Shown: piece by piece, positions 50,701 to 53,001 of the stretch
How the letters are laid out: each line of letters opens with the position of its first letter
Position numbering within the stretch: the stretch's first letter is position 1
IMG/VR virus record: IMGVR_UViG_3300030102_005935
Span: 1-53,001 of that record
DNA length: 53,001 nucleotides
Source of the DNA: a virus
Reading direction: 5' to 3' (one strand)
Notes under the pieces: generated by a model
The model's database searches: none
Told to the model about the DNA's origin: nothing
Seen by the model: only the letters and a program-made list of their open reading frames with translations
Program-made: the position numbers and the translations under genes

Positions 50701-53001
50701 AATACGCGAAGGTTTGCAAACTGGAAGTCGCGCTTATGGAAGAGTTAACTTCGGTGGTATAGTAGCGGCTGGCATACCCGGTTTTGCTCCCGATGCTGGT
50801 TTGTGGGGCTTTGGTGAAGATAACAAACCAAGCGGTCGTTTTCAAAGCATATACGGACAAAATGTTCAAACAACAGATGACAATTATGCTGTGTATTCCA
50901 GTTATGCGCCTCCAAACGAAACAGCAGATACATTTGTAGGCAACCAACCTTTGTATGGAATGAAATTAGTTGACCACCGTGGTAAATCGCATTTCATTCG
51001 TTATATCTATCGTCGCGGTGGAGAATCTTTTTCGCACAAAAATTCGGTTATGCCAAACACAATTGATGAAGAAACTCTAATTTATTTTGATGACCGCGAT
51101 ATTGGTCAAGGTGGATTTACGATTGGCGCAAACATGTGGGGACATGGTAGTTTTGGAACTCCATTCTTTTATTCAGCGGGACTAACTCACACATGGAGAG
51201 GAAATAAATGGCGCGGTGTTTATACGCCAAATGCTGGTTATGCCGTGACAGTTAAGTTAGCAACTCCTAACAATACGCTTACTTTGAAAAGTGATTCAGC
51301 AAGTTGTGGATTATACGGTAAAGGTATTTGGCATCAACTACCCGATGTTGATGATGTTCTTGGTCACATGGGATTCCCCGATAGTGGATTAATTTGGGTA
51401 GCAAAGCCTCAATCAAACACCACCTACGAAAGAAAAGGTTTGGTATTTTCATACACTCACAGAACACACAGTGGGCGCGGAGGACCGCACGCGTTTTTTG
51501 GATTACAAGGTTTTGAAGCAGACGCAATATCAACATATCACTTTAACACACAAGACAGATGTGGTCCTACAACTATAAGTGATGACCGCGCACCTACTAT
51601 CATAAGTCCTCATCTTAATCAAACTACTATTGTCACAGACGAATTGATTGCTGCGGCTACTAATTACGCGTTTACTGTTGACCCTAATGAGGGCGACCAA
51701 TACTTTGATTGTAGTCATTTGCGCGCTCCCGATGGTCGGACATACGGTGAGATACTTGGAGACAACGCACAGACCGCTATAAAAATTGGCAAGTTCAATC
51801 AAGATAAAGAAATCTTACCTATCGGTAAATTGTTTTCATCTTCACTTTCGCGCGATTGGGGACTTCAAGCAAGCAATACTGATGCTGATATTAATACTGG
51901 TTCGGCTGGTGGTCAGTTTGGTGGTGCGACAGTCGTTCAAGACAAAAAAACACACATGGCTGAATGCGGATACATACCATACACATTGTTACAAATATCA
52001 ACGCGCTTCAAAGGTAGCAACGCAAACACAGCAACACCGATATTCGTTGACCAATCAAACAATGCTATCTCAACAGATGAATGGCAAAAACACTTGCGCG
52101 GTGAAAAGTTTACCCGATATGAAGGCGACCACATTACACCATCACTTGAAGCCGCGACTTATACGATTGATACTCAAGTAGGAACATCTCTTCCCGGCGG
52201 CACAGAATACACCACATATCAACTTCAACTACGCGACCCCGCTAATTTTGCTGTGCTTGGTCGTCAATACGCTTGGCAATTGCAACATATCAGCGGTGGA
52301 ACTAATCTTAACTACGATGCTACAACAGAATTTGGTGGCGCAATAGACGGCTCTTGGTCGCCATTCAAGAGGTTAGAATTAGATAGTGAAACATACTTAC
52401 ACTGCGCCGCTTTAAGTTCTATAGCCGCACCAACTGATGTAACGCATGATTTAATTGCGTGGCATCATGGTGAATCAAAAGGTGAATTCAAAGATAAACT
52501 CGTAGTGGATATTATTCTTCAAAGATTTAAATTCGTTAACGATATACATGGTCTTCGTCTTCGTGCAAATCGTCGTGGTAATCCTCTATTGTATTTCCGA
52601 GGTGGACAAGATAGTATTGACAATCATGTTCCTCTTTACTTTGGTGGAGGTTTTAGTGGTGTTGTTATGGACATCAACGACGGCTCTCGCGTTGATTATT
52701 CAACTCATAACAAACACCCATACGCAAACGGACCAACAGGTAGCACAGGTATGCAAGACATAGGTGAAAAGATGGGAGCATACGCGCTCCTTGACACAAC
52801 AGCGTTGTTTGCTATGTTCCCTGCCACTGTTGCATTAGACCAACATCGCGGAGAAGCAACCCCACCGTTTGCTAATCAAAATGCTATACTAAACACAGAC
52901 ATTGATGGAAACACCAACACCCATACTATACCGGGGACGACATACACAAATGTCAATATTGCAAAACCTACTCCGGTCGTTCTTCGTTTTGCTCACCCAT
53001 A
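44723..53001 (+). CDS. Giant tail fibre or tip protein with N-terminal LamG domain (3' end missing)
   Basis: I read this frame codon by codon from ATG 44723 to the window edge and found no stop: at least 2759 residues. Residues about 65-230 are a LamG/concanavalin-A-like lectin domain: F67-T-V-E-A-W-V-S-P, then H-I-S-G-E-F-N-G-E-Q-V-K-L-Y-V-N-G, D-L-F-I-G-G-K-G-G and I220-G-L-W-R-F-E. Such domains bind glycans, so attachment to a host surface polysaccharide or S-layer glycoprotein is likely. The remainder is beta-rich, with many Gly, Asn, His and Trp and no collagen-like repeats; no protease or glycosidase motif was recognised. Codon use matches neighbouring structural genes. Confidence 0.85.
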   Translation, partial: MAVITLSNHAMFFNGVSDSIVCPQGDFTKTGHKRELYGGVARSSAPVLQDGDGHRFANANNQTLDKFTVEAWVSPDCGGVIASKAGLFELSMGTVNAPGVASFKVEFTNGVTAIASSANNYPTAAASFISNNVGYNVGQRELYHISGEFNGEQVKLYVNGELMASHKMNKKYKCSLNDQDLFIGGKGGEYRGYIESLHWKSDVSTMESRAKPLMKVNSTIGLWRFEEPVEVDDDEFYITSNVNAGDTTITIGATACQKMYELVSGKSDPLLTTYTLESLGNYQVANPTHSLGARVISVAHTPFNLIINPTATDTLTGLPNNSAPERVRLKQISPLGAITVESIHLDFSVSTDTGARGVLHSRTAFDTSNNFANDSMMVLVRSDLLIDSETGKPYQRLGTSSQAIDRTGAMVIDESPNEFHGFIYSRSLAVGNTFSPASWSIAERFKTGHTGRHKHTQKEGHSFLRLLPPIHEQELTRTIDGISDDALITFAGSYVGLKDAIPINSKAAVSHTATNARIMELRTSATTNGVVRNGLYGIDNNRDGVIAISVDDIEPFLLKGGGIGVDSQSDSQYKKHLTPEKDSRIAILEVSGLTAGYVEVHYNAVDLTGEKMGLSNPALLVTKTVPDGGCFLNTKRVAEHIADAVAAGATIHSPGGVITASSNDIGTAQVALKPHHLVGDNAGGFDYEKDLNESLLPANYTPRFTGEEGNAPPQGVATTTHPSAYHKIHIQPMQRSASDPPVNEAPTHYQESVQFASQKGGAFEMFDIIDNDKVGDSYIFIVQPSKRERTMQLSRATPATVDFNDCTYFTIEYVQSTVRISSMEVNDSGMGRYLIMEGQGIMTDVSDQTVSYAGDGSRDSHIVKEIQPGAPVVSVTLGGPGQGAVNTKPSWDPATLSRVGWNTRHACAVAVNDFDGAAGTITVQPLNNKGRLANWGTYCFPATGRIYLSNGANAEYDSKTSTTFTFTGGADKYILANGRRATDFADWVTSTGFSVESLILLDPQFDTSSVCSDGTTVNDRLFQSISSVQHDYQLGSQYASTRALVEIPLFPQQFFEDRDAGVFPGPDNSMKLHLDATMTAQAWNPSPVGRRAPNYPATDYEAFGHYQYASANNLPIRSQIIDINRFAANTIVLDTNHIADSKFDDFATVKGVSTRMTRKIILGNGEWAYYEKSGVGVCTVTLSDLESHSSKDFFSSLSIGAQVLVGVLPNQVNFPLTGDINYQTTGQEYRRPFYYDRGSVMTQGGNLDYGLRQYVSAVEFKAGPTANPHLARIQSKNAVIELVLPLIPPLYTGPGVKFGIKGNLPKGKLPTSYEFAAINEATGHKYRITYNSTIEPNFIAIQAHPILDPTAPTGLLATGDELVLLGVYSIDPNTAPLMLPDSIANSTWNNPYCPGGLRYGDTIWANMHYTNPHAIEGLFAKSRGVYNEYEVWRGFNGGKGELGIESRDTLPLENFLIGDTCIETARNYVQHVNKTIELNWIELGHDVSTHKPPIVAYLDPYLSTETHARVLLYDVAHDREFIAFHDLHMQVQTNATTPTINELDVAAGFRTQRKDKHLATKPYNEVIDGVTYEYEDGTGKSHFIEGAYAHRSWYLMDNSFMTPNPAGVVNLAHNRKARNTPHYIKFGDETTQFGQGRTAQSTVDIDKASLRHAETIPYQQSEDVQSGNTFAPVFTSTFFDTPEGTRVISAFLCLKGKRASVNDTRNHYEDRLQHLPHWTDMDFVRRLTIDMGEVGLREGVTDIEAAAREVVRLINQAGALNGRSSQRRPSDQYPGEGERFDINRRAVSVGGTDTDRPTDATAAHHHADFSVTGSTHDPAPFWADNAFTSFNRGSHMGYLRAHLGRVVEDANGNEGFSVVIHSTVPGATSRNFCVWLDNSKGQAEYKPQYLIGHGGRFRNFYCAPPEVAGENMHPAPMPIDKNGKPFAPITTLREYVALDEASDEFFTNLHLGFAANFNTTIEGEETPNTGATTGRSSNTGSMESFENGGQKYSIREGLQTGSRAYGRVNFGGIVAAGIPGFAPDAGLWGFGEDNKPSGRFQSIYGQNVQTTDDNYAVYSSYAPPNETADTFVGNQPLYGMKLVDHRGKSHFIRYIYRRGGESFSHKNSVMPNTIDEETLIYFDDRDIGQGGFTIGANMWGHGSFGTPFFYSAGLTHTWRGNKWRGVYTPNAGYAVTVKLATPNNTLTLKSDSASCGLYGKGIWHQLPDVDDVLGHMGFPDSGLIWVAKPQSNTTYERKGLVFSYTHRTHSGRGGPHAFFGLQGFEADAISTYHFNTQDRCGPTTISDDRAPTIISPHLNQTTIVTDELIAAATNYAFTVDPNEGDQYFDCSHLRAPDGRTYGEILGDNAQTAIKIGKFNQDKEILPIGKLFSSSLSRDWGLQASNTDADINTGSAGGQFGGATVVQDKKTHMAECGYIPYTLLQISTRFKGSNANTATPIFVDQSNNAISTDEWQKHLRGEKFTRYEGDHITPSLEAATYTIDTQVGTSLPGGTEYTTYQLQLRDPANFAVLGRQYAWQLQHISGGTNLNYDATTEFGGAIDGSWSPFKRLELDSETYLHCAALSSIAAPTDVTHDLIAWHHGESKGEFKDKLVVDIILQRFKFVNDIHGLRLRANRRGNPLLYFRGGQDSIDNHVPLYFGGGFSGVVMDINDGSRVDYSTHNKHPYANGPTGSTGMQDIGEKMGAYALLDTTALFAMFPATVALDQHRGEATPPFANQNAILNTDIDGNTNTHTIPGTTYTNVNIAKPTPVVLRFAHP

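Noticed and set aside
1-53001. tRNA, rRNA, CRISPR arrays, integrase, insertion sequences or attachment sites
   Set aside because: I looked for cloverleaf-like segments, regularly spaced repeats, recombinase motifs and terminal inverted repeats and saw none I could support.

Overview
The window is 53 kb of a tailed double-stranded DNA virus (class Caudoviricetes, HK97-type head). The head and tail genes run in one direction in the usual order: large terminase, portal, prohead protease, major capsid protein, head-tail connectors, tail tube, tail-assembly chaperones with a -1 frameshift, tape measure, and a giant tail or fibre protein that runs off the right end. No integrase, rRNA, tRNA or CRISPR was seen, and no host genes. 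Shine-Dalgarno sites are mostly (G)AGGTGAT, gene junctions are tight ATGA or TTGA overlaps, GTG and TTG starts are common, and AT-rich TATA-like boxes lie upstream of the putative operons. With the extremely long structural proteins, this suggests a marine virus of archaea, perhaps one of the magrovirus-like viruses of Marine Group II. The host is my inference; no gene in the window proves it.

Layout. (1) 1-1926, minus strand: the start of an SF2 helicase and an unknown 378-aa protein, separated by a non-coding stretch with several hairpins. (2) 1927-2389: divergent, CGCG-rich, repeat-rich intergenic DNA. (3) 2390-9019: a 2209-aa basic and zinc-finger protein. (4) 9100-12354: a compact module with two small membrane proteins, an Arf/Ras-like GTPase, two unknown proteins and a third membrane protein. 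(5) 12295-12603, minus: a zinc-ribbon protein. (6) 12641-18249: a putative small terminase followed by three long, disordered, basic or repeat-rich proteins. (7) 18256-33796: head module with TerL, small basic and Cys-rich proteins, a LAGLIDADG-containing protein, a portal with zinc-ribbon insertions, a 1984-aa protein carrying a degenerate DNA-ligase-like domain, protease and major capsid protein. (8) 33808-44721: neck and tail module. (9) 44723-53001: a fibre-like protein of more than 2759 residues with an N-terminal LamG domain.

Three patterns cut across the genes. A short linear motif, N-x-D-M-N-I-D-F-G, recurs in disordered parts of the helicase, its operon partner and at least two putative virion proteins. 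A second motif, A/S-W-x-x-L-K, recurs in unrelated small proteins and at the end of a giant one. A third, M-S-W-[DE]-[DE]-[VI]-H, is shared by the C-termini of the prohead protease and a small head protein. At the DNA level, six palindromic tetramers (AGCT, GATC, GTAC, TCGA, CTAG, ACGT) appear to be completely absent from everything I read closely, while TGCA, CATG, GCGC and CGCG are common. Zinc-binding Cys clusters are unusually frequent throughout.
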